Positions 21,201-33,835 of a DNA stretch of 64,000 nucleotides are shown here, piece after piece (position 1 is the stretch's first letter; the number at the start of each line of letters is the position of its first letter). The DNA comes from Ptiloglossa arizonensis. Lineage: Eukaryota; Arthropoda; Insecta; Hymenoptera; Colletidae. Under the pieces are notes generated by a model, which ran no database searches, had not been told where the DNA came from, and saw only the letters and a list, made by a program, of their open reading frames with translations. Location: contig NW_027478872.1 in NCBI RefSeq assembly GCF_051014685.1, positions 310,001 through 374,000 on the forward strand. Direction: 5' to 3'. The position numbers and the translations under genes are program-made.

Positions 21201-24200
21201 GTTTGGAAGTATGAAACAGTTGAGAAACACAAAATTTTCGCAGTTCTGATGCTCGAAACGAATAACTAGAACGGCCTAGGGGAAAAGTACGCATACCGTT
21301 GTAATCGGGCGAGTTTCTACTTTCAGATGCAACAGAAATTTTGCGGATTAGTCAATCCGTTCGCGAGATATGGCAGTTTGGAGGTAAGAAACGCTTGAGA
21401 AACTCAAAATTTTCGCAGTTCTGATGCTCGACAAGCATAACTAGAACGGTCTAGGGGAAAAGTACGCATACCGTTGTAATCGGGCGACTTTCTACTTTCA
21501 GATGCAACAGAAATTTTGCGGATTGGTCAATCCGTTCGCGAGATATGGCAGTTTGGAGGTGAGAATCGCTTGAGAAACTCAAAATATTCGCAGTTCTGAT
21601 GCTCGAAACGAATAACTAGAACGGACTAGGGGAAAAGTACGCATACCGTTGTAATAGGGCGAGTTTATTTTCGCAGTTCTGATGCTCGAAACGAATAACT
21701 AGAACGGCCTAGGGGAAAAGTACGCATACCGTTGTAATCGGGCGAGTTTCTACTTTCAGATGCAACAGAAATTTTGCGGATTGGTCAATCCGTTCGCGAG
21801 ATATGGCAGTTTGGAGGTAAGAAACGCTTGAGAAACTCAAAATTATCGCAGTTCTGATGCTCGAAACGAATAACTAGATTGGACCAGGGGAAAAGTACGC
21901 ATACCGTTGTAATCGGGCGAGTTTCTACTTTCAGATGCAACAGAAATTTTGCGGATTGGTCAATCCGTTCGCGAGATATGGCAGTTTGTAGGTAAGAAAC
22001 GCTTGAGAAACTCAAAATTTTCGCAGTTCTGATGCTCGAAACGAATAACTAGAACGGCCTAGGGGAAAAGTACGCATACCGTTGTAATCGGGCGAGTTTC
22101 TACTTTCAGATGCAACAGAAATTTTGCGGATTGGTCAATCCGTTCGCGAGATATGGCAGTTTGGAGGTGAGAATCGCTTGAGAAACTCAAAATTTTCGCA
22201 GTTCTGATGCTCGAAACGAATAACTAGAACGGACTAGGGGAAAAGTACGCATACCGTTGTAATAGGGCGAGTTTATTTTCGCAGTTCTGATGCTCGAAAC
22301 GAATAACTAGAACGGCCTAGGGGAAAAGTACGCATACCGTTGTAATCGGGCGAGTTTCTACTTTCAGATGCAACAGAAATTTTGCGGATTGGTCAATCCG
22401 TTCGCGAGATATGGCAGTTTGGAAGTATGAAACAGTTGAGAAACACAAAATTTTCGCAGTTCTGATGCTCGAAACGAATAACTAGAACGGCCTAGGGGAA
22501 AAGTACGCATACCGTTGTAATCGGGCGAGTTTCTACTTTCAGATGCAACAGAAATTTTGCGGATTAGTCAATCCGTTCGCGAGATATGGCAGTTTGGAGG
22601 TAAGAAACGCTTGAGAAACTCAAAATTTTCGCAGTTCTGATGCTCGACAAGCATAACTAGAACGGTCTAGGGGAAAAGTACGCATACCGTTGTAATCGGG
22701 CGAGTTTCTACTTTCAGATGCAACAGAAAGTTTGCGGATTGGTCAATCCGTTCGCGAGATATGGCAGTTTGGAGGTAAGAAACGCTTGAGAAACACAAAA
22801 TTTTCGCAGTTCTGATGCTCGAAACGAATAACTAGAACGGCCTAGGGGAAAAGTACGCATACCGTTGTAATCGGGCGAGTTTCTACTTTCAGATGCAACA
22901 GAAATTTTGCGGATTACTCAATCCGTTCGCGAGATATGGCAGTTTGTATGTAAGAGACGCTTGAGAAACTCAACATTTTCGCAGTTCTGATGCTCGAAAC
23001 GAATAACTAGAACGGCCTAGGGGAAAAGTACGCATTCCGTTGTAATCGGGCGAGTTTCTACTTTCAGATGCTACAGAAATTTTGCGGATTGGTCAATCCG
23101 TTCGCGAGATATGGCAGTTTGTAGGTAAGAAACGCTTGAGAAACTCAAAATTTTCGCAGTTCTGATGCTCGACAAGCATAACGAGAACGGTCTAGGGGAA
23201 AAGTACGCATACCGTTGTAATCGCGCGACTTTCTACTTTCAGATGAAACAGAAATTTTGCGGATTGGTCAATCCGTTCGCGAGATATGGCAGTTTGGAAG
23301 TATGAAACACTTGAGAAACACAAAATTTTCGCAGTTCTGATGCTCGAAACGAATAACTAGAACGGCCTAGGTGAAAGGTACGCATACCGTTGTAATCGGG
23401 CTAGTTTCTACTTTCAGATGCAAGAGAAATTTTGCGGATTAGTCAATCCGTTCGCGAGATATGGCAGTTTGGAAGTATGAAACAGTTGAGAAACACAAAA
23501 TTTTCGCAGTTCTGATGCTCGAAACGAATAACTAGAACGGCCTAGGGGAAAAGTACGCATACCGTTGTAATCGGGCGAGTTTCTACTTTCAGATGCAACA
23601 GAAATTTTGCGGATTAGTCAATCCGTTCGCGAGATATGGCAGTTTGGAGGTAAGAAACGCTTGAGAAACTCAAAATTTTCGCAGTTCTGATGCTCGACAA
23701 GCATAACTAGAACGGTCTAGGGGAAAAGTACGCATACCGTTGTAATCGGGCGAGTTTCTACTTTCAGATGCAACAGAAAGTTTGCGGATTGGTCAATCCG
23801 TTCGCGAGATATGGCAGTTTGGAGGTAAGAAACGCTTGAGAAACTCAAAATTTTCGCAGTTCTGATGCTCGACAAGCATAACTAGAACGGCCTAGGGGAA
23901 AAGTACGCATACCGTTGTAATCGGGCGAGTTTCTACTTTCAGATGCAACAGAAATTTTGCGGATTACTCAATCCGTTCGCGAGATATGGCAGTTTGTATG
24001 TAAGAGACGCTTGAGAAACTCAACATTTTCGCAGTTCTGATGCTCGAAACGAATAACTAGAACGGCCTAGGGGAAAAGTACGCATTCCGTTATAATCGGG
24101 CGAGTTTCTACTTTCAGATGCAACAGAAATTTTGCGGATTGGTCAATCCGTTCGCGAGATATGGCAGTTTGTAGGTAAGAAACGCTTGAGAAACTCAAAA

Positions 24201-24720
24201 TTTTCGCAGTTCTGATGCTCGACAAGCATAACGAGAACGGTCTAGGGGAAAAGTACGCATACCGTTGTAATCGCGCGACTTTCTACTTTCAGATGAAACA
24301 GAAATTTTGCGGATTGGTCAATCCGTTCGCGAGATATGGCAGTTTGGAGGTAAGAAACGCTTGAGAAACTCAAAATTTTCGCAGTTCTGATGCTCGACAA
24401 GCATAACTAGAACGGTCTAGGGGAAAAGTACGCATACCGTTGTAATCGTGCGACTTTCTACTTTCAGATGCAACAGAAATTTTGCGGATTGGTCAATCCG
24501 TTCGCGAGATATGGCAGTTTGGAGGTAAGAAACGCTTGAGAAACTCAACATTTTCGCAGTTCTGATGCTCGAAACGAATAACTAGAGCGGCCTAGGGGAA
24601 AAGTACGCATTCCGTTGTAATCGGGCGAGTTTCTACTTTCAGATGCAACAGAAATTTTGCGGATTGGTCAATCCGTTCGCGAGATATGGCAGTTTGGAGG
24701 TGAGAATCGCTTGAGAAACT
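18261..24720 (+). repeat. Rearranged further copies of the 3.6-kb multimer
   Basis: Monomers of the same subtypes continue in the same order but with losses. The GATTGGACCAGG marker unit recurs at steps of 2,174, 1,999 and 3,141 bp (minus-strand reference points 17,612, 19,786, 21,785 and 24,926). Relative to copy 2, one monomer (CAACATTTT / GAGCGGCC type, about 17,206-17,390) is missing near 19,560. Truncated units come in pairs 258 bp apart at 18,096/18,354 and 20,270/20,528, showing a small local duplication of one full plus one truncated unit. Confidence 0.8.
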
Positions 24721-26115
24721 CAAAATTTTCGCAGTTCTGATGCTCGAAACGAATAACTAGAACGGACTAGGGGAAAAGTACGCATACCGTTGTAATAGGG
24801 CGAGTTTATTTTCGCAGTTCTGATGCTCGAAACGAATAACTAGAACGGCCTAGGGGAAAAGTACGCATACCGTTGTAATCGGGCGAGTTTCTACTTTCAG
24901 ATGCAACAGAAATTTTGCGGATTGGTCAATCCGTTCGCGAGATATGGCAGTTTGGAGGTAAGAAACGCTTGAGAAACTCAAAATTATCGCAGTTCTGATG
25001 CTCGAAACGAATAACTAGATTGGACCAGGGGAAAAGTACGCATACCGTTGTAATCGGGCGAGTTTCTACTTTCAGATGCAAGAGAAATTTTGCGGATTGG
25101 TCAATCCGTTCGCGAGATATGGCAGTTTGTAGGTAAGAAACGCTTGAGAAACTCAAAATTTTCGCAGTTCTGATGCTCGAAACGAATAACTAGAACGGCC
25201 TAGGGGAAAAGTACGCATACCGTTGTAATCGGGCGAGTTTCTACTTTCAGATGCAACAGAAATTTTGCGGATTGGTCAATCCGTTCGCGAGATATGGCAG
25301 TTTGGAGGTGAGAATCGCTTGAGAAACTCAAAATTTTCGCAGTTCTGATGCTCGAAACGAATAACTAGAACGGACTAGGGGAAAAGTACGCATACCGTTG
25401 TAATAGGGCGAGTTTATTTTCGCAGTTCTGATGCTCGAAACGAATAACTAGAACGGCCTAGGGGAAAAGTACGCATACCGTTGTAATCGGGCGAGTTTCT
25501 ACTTTCAGATGCAACAGAAATTTTGCGGATTGGTCAATCCGTTCGCGAGATATGGCAGTTTGGAGGTAAGAAACGCTTGAGAAACTCAAAATTATCGCAG
25601 TTCTGATGCTCGAAACGAATAAGTAGATTGGACCAGGGGAAAAGTACGCATACCGTTGTAATCGGGCGAGTTTCTACTTTCAGATGCAACAGAAATTTTG
25701 CGGATTGGTCAATCCGTTCGCGAGATATGGCAGTTTGTAGGTAAGAAACGCTTGAGAAACTCAAAATTTTCGCAGTTCTGATGCTCGAAACGAATAACTA
25801 GAGCGGCCTAGGGGAAAAGTACGCATACCGTTGTAATCGGGCGAGTTTCTACTTTCAGATGCAACAGAAAGTTTGCGGATTAGTCAATCCGTTCGCGAGA
25901 TATGGCAGTTTGGAAGTATGAAACAGTTGAGAAACACAAAATTTTCGCAGTTCTGATGCTCGAAACGAATAACTAGAACGGCCTAGGGGAAAAGTACGCA
26001 TACCGTTGTAATCGGGCGAGTTTCTACTTTCAGATGCAACAGAAAGTTTGCGGATTGGTCAATCCGTTCGCGAGATATGGCAGTTTGGAGGTAAGAAACG
26101 CTTGAGAAACTCAAA

Positions 26116-26198
26116 ATTTTCGCAGTTCTGATGCTCGACAAGCATAACTAGAACGGCCTAGGGGAAAAGTACGCATACCGTTGTAATAGGGCGAGTTT
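26116..26198 (+). repeat. Hybrid truncated monomer
   Basis: The left part is CGACAAGCATAACTAGAACGG-CCTAGG type, while the right part carries AATAGGGC and the deletion junction of the common truncated class. The switch lies between monomer positions 62 and 94, so this unit records an exchange between a full monomer and a truncated one. It starts the second step of the 783-bp local duplication. Confidence 0.75.
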
Positions 26199-27248
26199 AT
26201 TTTCGCAGTTCTGATGCTCGAAACGAATAACTAGAACGGCCTAGGGGAAAAGTACGCATACCGTTGTAATCGGGCGAGTTTCTACTTTCAGATGCAACAG
26301 AAATTTTGCGGATTGGTCAATCCGTTCGCGAGATATGGCAGTTTGGAGGTAAGAAACGCTTGAGAAACTCAAAATTATCGCAGTTCTGATGCTCGAAACG
26401 AATAAGTAGATTGGACCAGGGGAAAAGTACGCATACCGTTGTAATCGGGCGAGTTTCTACTTTCAGATGCAACAGAAATTTTGCGGATTGGTCAATCCGT
26501 TCGCGAGATATGGCAGTTTGTAGGTAAGAAACGCTTGAGAAACTCAAAATTTTCGCAGTTCTGATGCTCGAAACGAATAACTAGAACGGCCTACGGGAAA
26601 AGTACGCATACCGTTGTAATCGGGCGAGTTTCTACTTTCAGATGCAACAGAAATTTTGTGGATTGGTCAATCCGTTCGCCAGATATGGCAGTTTGGAGGT
26701 AAGAAACGCTTGAGAAACTCAAAATTTTCGCAGTTCTGATGCTCGAAACGAATAACTAGAGTGGCCTAGGGGAAAAGTACGCATTCCGTTGTAATCGGGC
26801 GAGTTTCTACTTTCAGATGCAACAGAAATTTTGCGGATTGGTCAATCCGTTCGAGAGATATGGCAGTTTGGAGGTAAGAATCGCTTGAGAAACTCAACAT
26901 TTTCGCAGTTCTGATGCTCGAAACGAATAACTAGAACGGCCTAGGGGAAAAGTACGCATTCCGTTGTAATCGGGCGAGTTTCTACTTTCAGATGCAACAG
27001 AAATTTTGCGGATTGGTCAATCCGTTCGCGAGATATGGCAGTTTGGAAGTATGAAACACTTGAGAAACACAAAATTTTCGCAGTTCTGATGCTCGAAACG
27101 AATAACTAGAACGGCCTAGGTGAAAGGTACGCATACCGTTGTAATCGGGCTAGTTTCTACTTTCAGATGCAAGAGAAATTTTGCGGATTAGTCAATCCGT
27201 TCGCGAGATATGGCAGTTTGGAGGTAAGAAACGCTTGAGAAACTCAAA

Positions 27249-27331
27249 ATTTTCGCAGTTCTGATGCTCGACAAGCATAACTAGAACGGTCTAGAGGAAA
27301 AGTACGCATACCGTTGTAATCGGGCGAGTTT
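27249..27331 (+). repeat. Truncated monomer, AATCGGGC subtype, diverged
   Basis: This is the third truncated copy that keeps AATCGGGC. It has GGTCTAGAGG instead of GGTCTAGGGG. The following monomers resemble those after 12,086 and 15,660, including a GATTGGACCAGG unit, so it descends from the same multimer with a few private changes. Confidence 0.8.
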
Positions 27332-28605
27332 ATTTTCGCAGTTCTGATGCTCGAAACGAATAACTAGAACGGCCTAGGGGAAAAGTACGCATACCGTTGT
27401 AATCGGGCGAGTTTCTACTTTCAGATGCAACAGAAATTTTGCGGATTGGTCAATCCGTTCGCGAGATATAGCAGTTTGGAGGTAAGAAACGCTTGAGAAA
27501 CTAAAAATTATCGCAGTTCTGATGCTCGAAACGAATAACTAGATTGGACCAGGGGAAAAGTACGCATACCGTTGTAATCGGGCGAGTTTCTACTTTCAGA
27601 TGCAACAGAAATTTTGCGGATTGGTCAATCCGTTCGCGAGATATGGCAGTTTGTAGGTAAGAAACGCTTGAGAAACTCAAAATTTTCGCAGTTCTGATGC
27701 TCGAAACGAATAACTAGAACGGCCTAGGGGAAAAGTACGCATACCGTTGTAATCGGGCGAGTTTCTACTTTCAGATGCAACAGAAATTTCGCGGATTAGT
27801 CAATCCGTTCGCGAGATATGGCAGTTTGGAGGTAAGAAACGCTTGAGAAACTCAAAATTTTCGAAGTTCTGATGCTCGACAAGCATAACTAGAACGGTCT
27901 AGGGGAAAAGTACGCATACCGTTGTAATCGGGCGAGTTTCTACTTTCAGATGCAACAGAAATTTTGCGGATTGGTCAATCCGTTCGCGAGATATGGCAGT
28001 TTGGAGGTAAGAAACGCTTGAGAAACTCAAAATTTTCGCAGTTCTGATGCTCGAAACGAATAACTAGAACGGCCTAGGGGAAAAGTACGCATACCGTTGT
28101 AATCGGGCGAGTTTCTACTTTCAGATGCAACAGAAATTTCGCGGATTAGACAATCCGTTCGCGAGATATGGCAGTTTGGATGTAAGAAACGCTTGAGAAA
28201 CTCAAAATTTTCGCAGTTCTGATGCTCGACAAGCATAACGAGAACGGTCTAGGGGAAAAGTACGCATACCGTTGTAATCGCGCGACTTTCTACTTTCAGA
28301 TGAAACAGAAATTTTGCGGATTGGTCAATCCGTTCGCGAGATATGGCAGTTTGGAGGTAAGAAACGCTTGAGAAACTCAAAATTTTCGCAGTTCTGATGC
28401 TCGAAACGAATAACTAGAACGGCCTAGGGGAAAAGTATGCATACCGTTGTAATCGGGCGAGTTTCTACTTTCAGATGCAACAGAAATTTTGCGGATTAGT
28501 CAATCCGTTCGCGAGATATGGCAGTTTGGAGGTAAGAAACGCTTGAGAAACTCAAAATTTTCGCAGTTCTGATGCTCGACAAGCATAACTAGAACGGTCT
28601 AGGGG

Positions 28606-29563
28606 AAAAGTACGCATACCGTTGTAATCGTGCGACTTTCTACTTTCAGATGCAACAGAAATTTTGCGGATTGGTCAATCCGTTCGCGAGATATGGCAGT
28701 TTGGAGGTAAGAAACGCTTGAGAAACTCAACATTTTCGCAGTTCTGATGCTCGAAACGAATAACTAGAACGGACAAGGGGAAAAGTACGCATACCGTTGT
28801 AATAGGGCGAGTTTATTTTCGCAGTTCTGATGCTCGAAACGAATAACTAGAACGGCCTAGGGGTAAAGTACGCATACCGTTGTAATCGGGCGAGTTTCTA
28901 CTTTCAGATGCAACAGAAATTTTGCGGATTGGTCAATCCGTTCGCGAGATATGGCAGTTTGGAGGTAAGAAACGCTTGAGAAACTCAAAATTATCGCAGT
29001 TCTGATGCTCGAAACGAATAACTAGATTGGACCAGGGGAAAAGTACGCATACCGTTGTAATCGGGCGAGTTTCTACTTTCAGATGCAATAGAAATTTTGC
29101 GGATTGGTCAATCCGTTCGCGAGATATGGCAGTTTGTAGGTAAGAAACGCTTGAGAAACTCAAAATTTTCGCAGTTCTGATGCTCGAAACGAATAACTAG
29201 AACAGCCTAGGGGAAAAGTACGCATCCCGTTGTAATCGGGCGAGTTTCTACTTTCAGATGCAACAGAAATTTTGCGGATTGGTCAATCCGTTCGCGAGAT
29301 ATGGCAGTTTGTAGGTAAGAAACGCTTGAGGAACTCAACATTTTCGCAGTTCTGATGCTCGAAACGAATAACTAGAACGGCCTAGGGGAAAAGTACGCAT
29401 TCCGTTGTAATCGGGCGAGTTTCTACTTTCAGATGCAACAGAAATTTTGCGGATTGGTCAATCCGTTCGCGAGATATGGCAGTTTGGAGGTAAGAATCGC
29501 TTGAGAAACTCAAAATTTTCGCAGTTCTGATGCTCGAAACGAATAACTAGAACGGCCTAGGGG
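28606..29563 (+). repeat. 958-bp tandem duplication, copy 1
   Basis: Five full monomers and one 83-bp unit recur at offset 958. Shared rare variants include GGACAAGGGG (28,771 and 29,729), GGGGTAAAGTACG, CAATAGAAATTTT and AACAGCCTAGG. Upstream of 28,606 the two differ at once (CGACAAGCAT / GGTC against CGAAACGAAT / GGCC), which locates the left edge. Confidence 0.85.
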
Positions 29564-30521
29564 AAAAGTACGCATACCGTTGTAATCGTGCGACTTTCTA
29601 CTTTCAGATGCAACAGAAATTTTGCGGATTGGTCAATCCGTTCGCGAGATATGGCAGTTTGGAGGTAAGAAACGCTTGAGAAACTCAACATTTTCGCAGT
29701 TCTGATGCTCGAAACGAATAACTAGAACGGACAAGGGGAAAAGTACGCATACCGTTGTAATAGGGCGAGTTTATTTTCGCAGTTCTGATGCTCGAAACGA
29801 ATAACTAGAACGGCCTAGGGGTAAAGTACGCATACCGTTGTAATCGGGCGAGTTTCTACTTTCAGATGCAACAGAAATTTTGCGGATTGGTCAATCCGTT
29901 CGCGAGATATGGCAGTTTGGAGGTAAGAAACGCTTGAGAAACTCAAAATTATCGCAGTTCTGATGCTCGAAACGAATAACTAGATTGGACCAGGGGAAAA
30001 GTACGCATACCGTTGTAATCGGGCGAGTTTCTACTTTCAGATGCAATAGAAATTTTGCGGATTGGTCAATCCGTTCGCGAGATATGGCAGTTTGTAGGTA
30101 AGAAACGCTTGAGAGACTCAAAATTTTCGCAGTTCTGGTGCTCGAAACGAATAACTAGAACAGCCTAGGGGAAAAGTACGCATCCCGTTGTAATCGGGCG
30201 AGTTTCTACTTTCAGATGCAACAGAAATTTTGCGGATTGGTCAATCCGTTCGCGAGATATGGCAGTTTGTAGGTAAGAAACGCTTGAGGAACTCTACATT
30301 TTCGCAGTTCTGATGCTCGAAACGAATAACTAGAACGGCCTAGGGGAAAAGTACGCATTCCGTTGTAATCGGGCGAGTTTCTACTTTCAGATGCAACAGA
30401 AATTTTGCGGATTGGTCAATCCGTTCGCGAGATATGGCAGTTTGGAGGTAAGAATCGCTTGAGAAACTCAAAATTTTCGCAGTTCTGATGCTCGAAACGA
30501 ATAACTAGAACGGCCTAGGGG
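29564..30521 (+). repeat. 958-bp tandem duplication, copy 2
   Basis: It matches copy 1 except for a few private changes: GAGAGACTCAA near 30,113, GTTCTGGTGCTC near 30,136 and ACTCTACATT near 30,293. These changes are more than I saw between the 3,574-bp copies, so this duplication is somewhat older. Confidence 0.82.
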
Positions 30522-33500
30522 AAAAGTATGCATACCGTTGTAATCGGGCGAGTTTCTACTTTCAGATGCAACAGAAATTTTGCGGATTAGTCAATCCGTT
30601 CGCGAGATATGGCAGTTTGGAGGTAAGAAACGCTTGAGAAACTCAAAATTTTCGCAGTTCTGATGCTCGACAAGCATAACTAGAACGGTCTAGGGGAAAA
30701 GTACGCATACCGTTATAATCGTGCGACTGTCTACTTTCAGATGCAACAGAAATTTTGCGGATTGGTCAATCCGTTCGCGAGATATGGCAGTTTGGAGGTA
30801 AGAAACGCTTGAGAAACTCAAAATTTTCGCAGTTCTGATGCTCGAAACGAATAACTAGAACGGCCTAGGGGAAAAGTATGCATACCGTTGTAATCGGGCG
30901 AGTTTCTACTTTCAGATGCAACAGAAATTTTGCGGATTAGTCAATCCGTTCGCGAGATATGGCAGTTTGGAGGTAAGAAACGCTTGAGAAACTCAAAATT
31001 TTCGCAGTTCTGATGCTCGACAAGCATAACTAGAACGGTCTAGGGGAAAAGTACGCATACCGTTGTAATCGTGCGACTTTCTACTTTCAGATGCAACAGA
31101 AATTTTGCGGATTGGTCAATCCGTTCGCGAGATATGGCAGTTTGGAGGTAAGAAACGCTTGAGAAACTCAACATTTTCGCAGTTCTGATGCTCGAAACGA
31201 ATAACTAGAGCGGCCTAGGGGAAAAGTACGCATTCCGTTGTAATCGGGCGAGTTTCTACTTTCAGATGCAACAGAAATTTTGCGGATTGGTCAATCCGTT
31301 CGCGAGATATGGCAGTTTGGAGGTAAGAATCGCTTGAGAAACTCAAAATTTTCGCAGTTCTGATGCTCGAAACGAATAACTAGAACGGACTAGGGGAAAA
31401 GTACGCATATCGTTGTAATCGGGCGAGTTTCTACTTTCAGATGCAATAGAAATTTTGCGGATTGGTCAATCCGTTCGCCAGATATGGCAGTTTGGAGGTA
31501 AGAAACGCTTGAGAAACTCAAAATTTTCGCAGTTCTGATGCTCGAAACGAATAACTAGAACGGCCTAGGGGAAAAGTACGCATACCGTTGTAATCGGGCG
31601 AGTTTCTACTTTCAGATGCAATAGAAATTTTGCGGATTGGTCAATCCGTTCGCGAGATATGGCAGTTTGTAGGTAAGAAACGCTTGAGAAACTCAAAATT
31701 TTCGCAGTTCTGATGCTCGAAACGAATAACTAGAACGGCCTAGGGGAAAAGTACGCATCCCGTTGTAATCGGGCGAGTTTCTACTTTCAGATGCAACAGA
31801 AATTTTGCGGATTGGTCAATCCGTTCGCGAGATATGGCAGTTTGTAGGTAAGAAACGCTTGAGGAACTCAACATTTTCGCAGTTCTGATGCTCGAAACGA
31901 ATAACTAGAACGGCCTAGGGGAAAAGTACGCATTCCGTTGTAATCGGGCGAGTTTCTACTTTCAGATGCAACAGAAATTTTGCGGATTAGTCAATCCGTT
32001 CGCGAGATATGGCAGTTTGGAGGTAAGAAACGCTTGAGAAACTCAAAATTTTCGCAGTTCTGATGCTCGACAAGCATAACGAGAACGGTCTAGGGGAAAA
32101 GTACGCATACCGTTGTAATCGCGCGACTTTCTACTTTCAGATGAAACAGAAATTTTGCGGATTGGTCAATCCGTTCGCGAGATATGGCAGTTTGGAGGTT
32201 AGAAACTCTTGAGAAACTTAAAATTTTCGCAGTTCTGATGCTCGAAACGAATAACCAGAACGGCCTAGGGGAAAAGTATGCATACCGTTGTAATCGGGCG
32301 AGTTTCTACTTTCAGATGCAACAGAAATTTTGCGGATTAGTCAATCCGTTCGCGAGATATGGCAGTTTGGAGGTAAGAAACGCTTGAGAAACTCAAAATT
32401 TTCGCAGTTCTGATGCTCGACAAGCATAACTAGAACGGTCTAGGGGAAAAGTACGCATACCGTTGTAATCGTGCGACTTTCTACTTTCAGATGCAACAGA
32501 AATTTTGCGGATTGGTCAATCCGTTTGCGAGATATGGCAGTTTGGAGGTAAGAAACGCTTGAGAAACTCAACATTTTCGCAGTTCTGATGCTCGAAACGA
32601 ATAACTAGTGTGGCCTAGGGGAAAAGTACGCATTCCGTTGTAATCGGGCGAGTTTCTACTTTCAGATGCAACAGAAATTTTGCGGATTGGTCAATCCGTT
32701 CGCGAGATATGGCAGTTTGGAGGTAAGAATCGCTTGAGAAACTCAACATTTTCGCAGTTCTGATGCTCGAAACGAATAACTAGAACGGCCTAGGGGAAAA
32801 GTACGCATTCCGTTGTAATCGGGCGAGTTTCTACTTTCAGATGCAACAGAAATTTTGCGGATTGGTCAATCCGTTCGCGAGATATGGCAGTTTGGAAGTA
32901 TGAATCGCTTGAGAAACTCAAAATTTTCGCAGTTCTGATGCTCGAAACGAATAACTAGAACGGACAAGGGGAAAAGTACGCATACCGTTGTAATAGGGCG
33001 AGTTTATTTTCGCAGTTCTGATGCTCGAAACGAATAACTAGAACGGCCTAGGGGAAAAGTACGCATACCGTTGTAATCGGGCGAGTTTCTACTTTCAGAT
33101 GCGACAGAAATTTTGCGGATAGGTCAATCCGTTCGCCAGATATGGCAGTTTGGAGGTAAGAAACGCTTGAGAAACTCAAAATTTTCGCAGTTCTGATGCT
33201 CGAAACGAATAACTAGAACGGCCTAGGGGAAAAGTACGCATACCGTTGTAATCGGGCGAGTTTCTACTTTCAGATGCAACAGAAATTTTGCGGATTGGTC
33301 AATCCGTTCGCGAGATATGGCAGTTTGGAGGTAAGAATCGCTTGTGAAACTCAAAATTTTCGCAGTTCTGATGCTCGAAACGAATAACTAGAACGGACTA
33401 GGGGAAAAGTACGCATACCGTTGTAATCGGGCGAGTTTCTACTTTCAGATGCGACAGAAATTTTGCGGATTGGTCAATCCGTTCGCCAGATATGGCAGTT

Positions 33501-33835
33501 TGGAGGTAAGAAACGCTTGAGAAACTCAAAATTTTCGCAGTTCTGATGCTCGAAACGAATAACTAGAACGGCCTAGGGGAAAAGTACGCATACTGTTGTA
33601 ATCGGGCGAGTTTCTTCTTTCAGATGCAACAGAAATTTTGCGGATTGGTCAATCCGTTCGCGAGATATGGCAGTTTGTAGGTAAGAAACGCTTGAGGAAC
33701 TCAACATTTTCGCAGTTCTGATGCTCGAAACGAATAACTAGAACGGCCTAGGGGAAAAGTACGCATACCGTTGTAATCGGGCGACTTTCTACTTTCAGAT
33801 GCAACAGAAATTTTGCGGATTGGTCAATCCGTTCG
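30522..33835 (+). repeat. Transition block with the last truncated unit
   Basis: Full-length monomers of the TATGCATACC, CGACAAGCAT, GAGCGGCC and TATCGTTG subtypes are mixed here. The TATC form of the 17-mer first appears at 31,408 and is then common to about 57.8 kb. The last 83-bp truncated unit ends at 33,005; from there to the end of the window the register is purely 175 bp. Confidence 0.75.

Larger units (their letters stand above)
24721..28605 (+). repeat. Block with 608- and 783-bp local steps
   Basis: Truncated-unit junctions at 24,802, 25,410 and 26,193 are 608 and 783 bp apart, that is three or four full monomers plus one 83-bp unit. The private variant AATAAGTAGATTGG occurs at about 25,619 and 26,402 only, confirming the 783-bp duplication over at least about 400 bp. 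The region ends with the two monomers at 28,011-28,360 that match the start of the window. Confidence 0.8.
2472..33005 (+). repeat. Family of 22 truncated 83-bp monomers (92-bp deletion)
   Basis: In these units GAGTTT (monomer 99-104) is joined directly to ATTTTCGCAG (monomer 22 of the next unit), deleting 92 bp: 105-175 plus 1-21. GAGTTT at the junction starts at 2549, 5257, 8490, 12081, 13914, 14522, 15655, 17488, 18096, 18354, 19662, 20270, 20528, 21661, 22269, 24802, 25410, 26193, 27326, 28809, 29767 and 33000; each unit covers the 77 bases before that and the six of GAGTTT. Nineteen of 22 carry the linked variant AATAGGGC just before the junction, most with GGACTAGG or GGACAAGG, which points to one origin and spread by duplication. 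None occurs after 33,005. The deletion removes both inverted repeats and destroys the A4T4 tract. Confidence 0.92.

Noticed and set aside
2472..33005. Monomer as an old dimer of about 83 + 92 bp
   Set aside because: AAATTTT occurs twice (monomer 20-26 and 124-130) with weak similarity after it, but the spacing is 104 and 71 bp, not 83 and 92, and the alignment is poor. The deletion looks like a single event, not a loss of one ancestral half.
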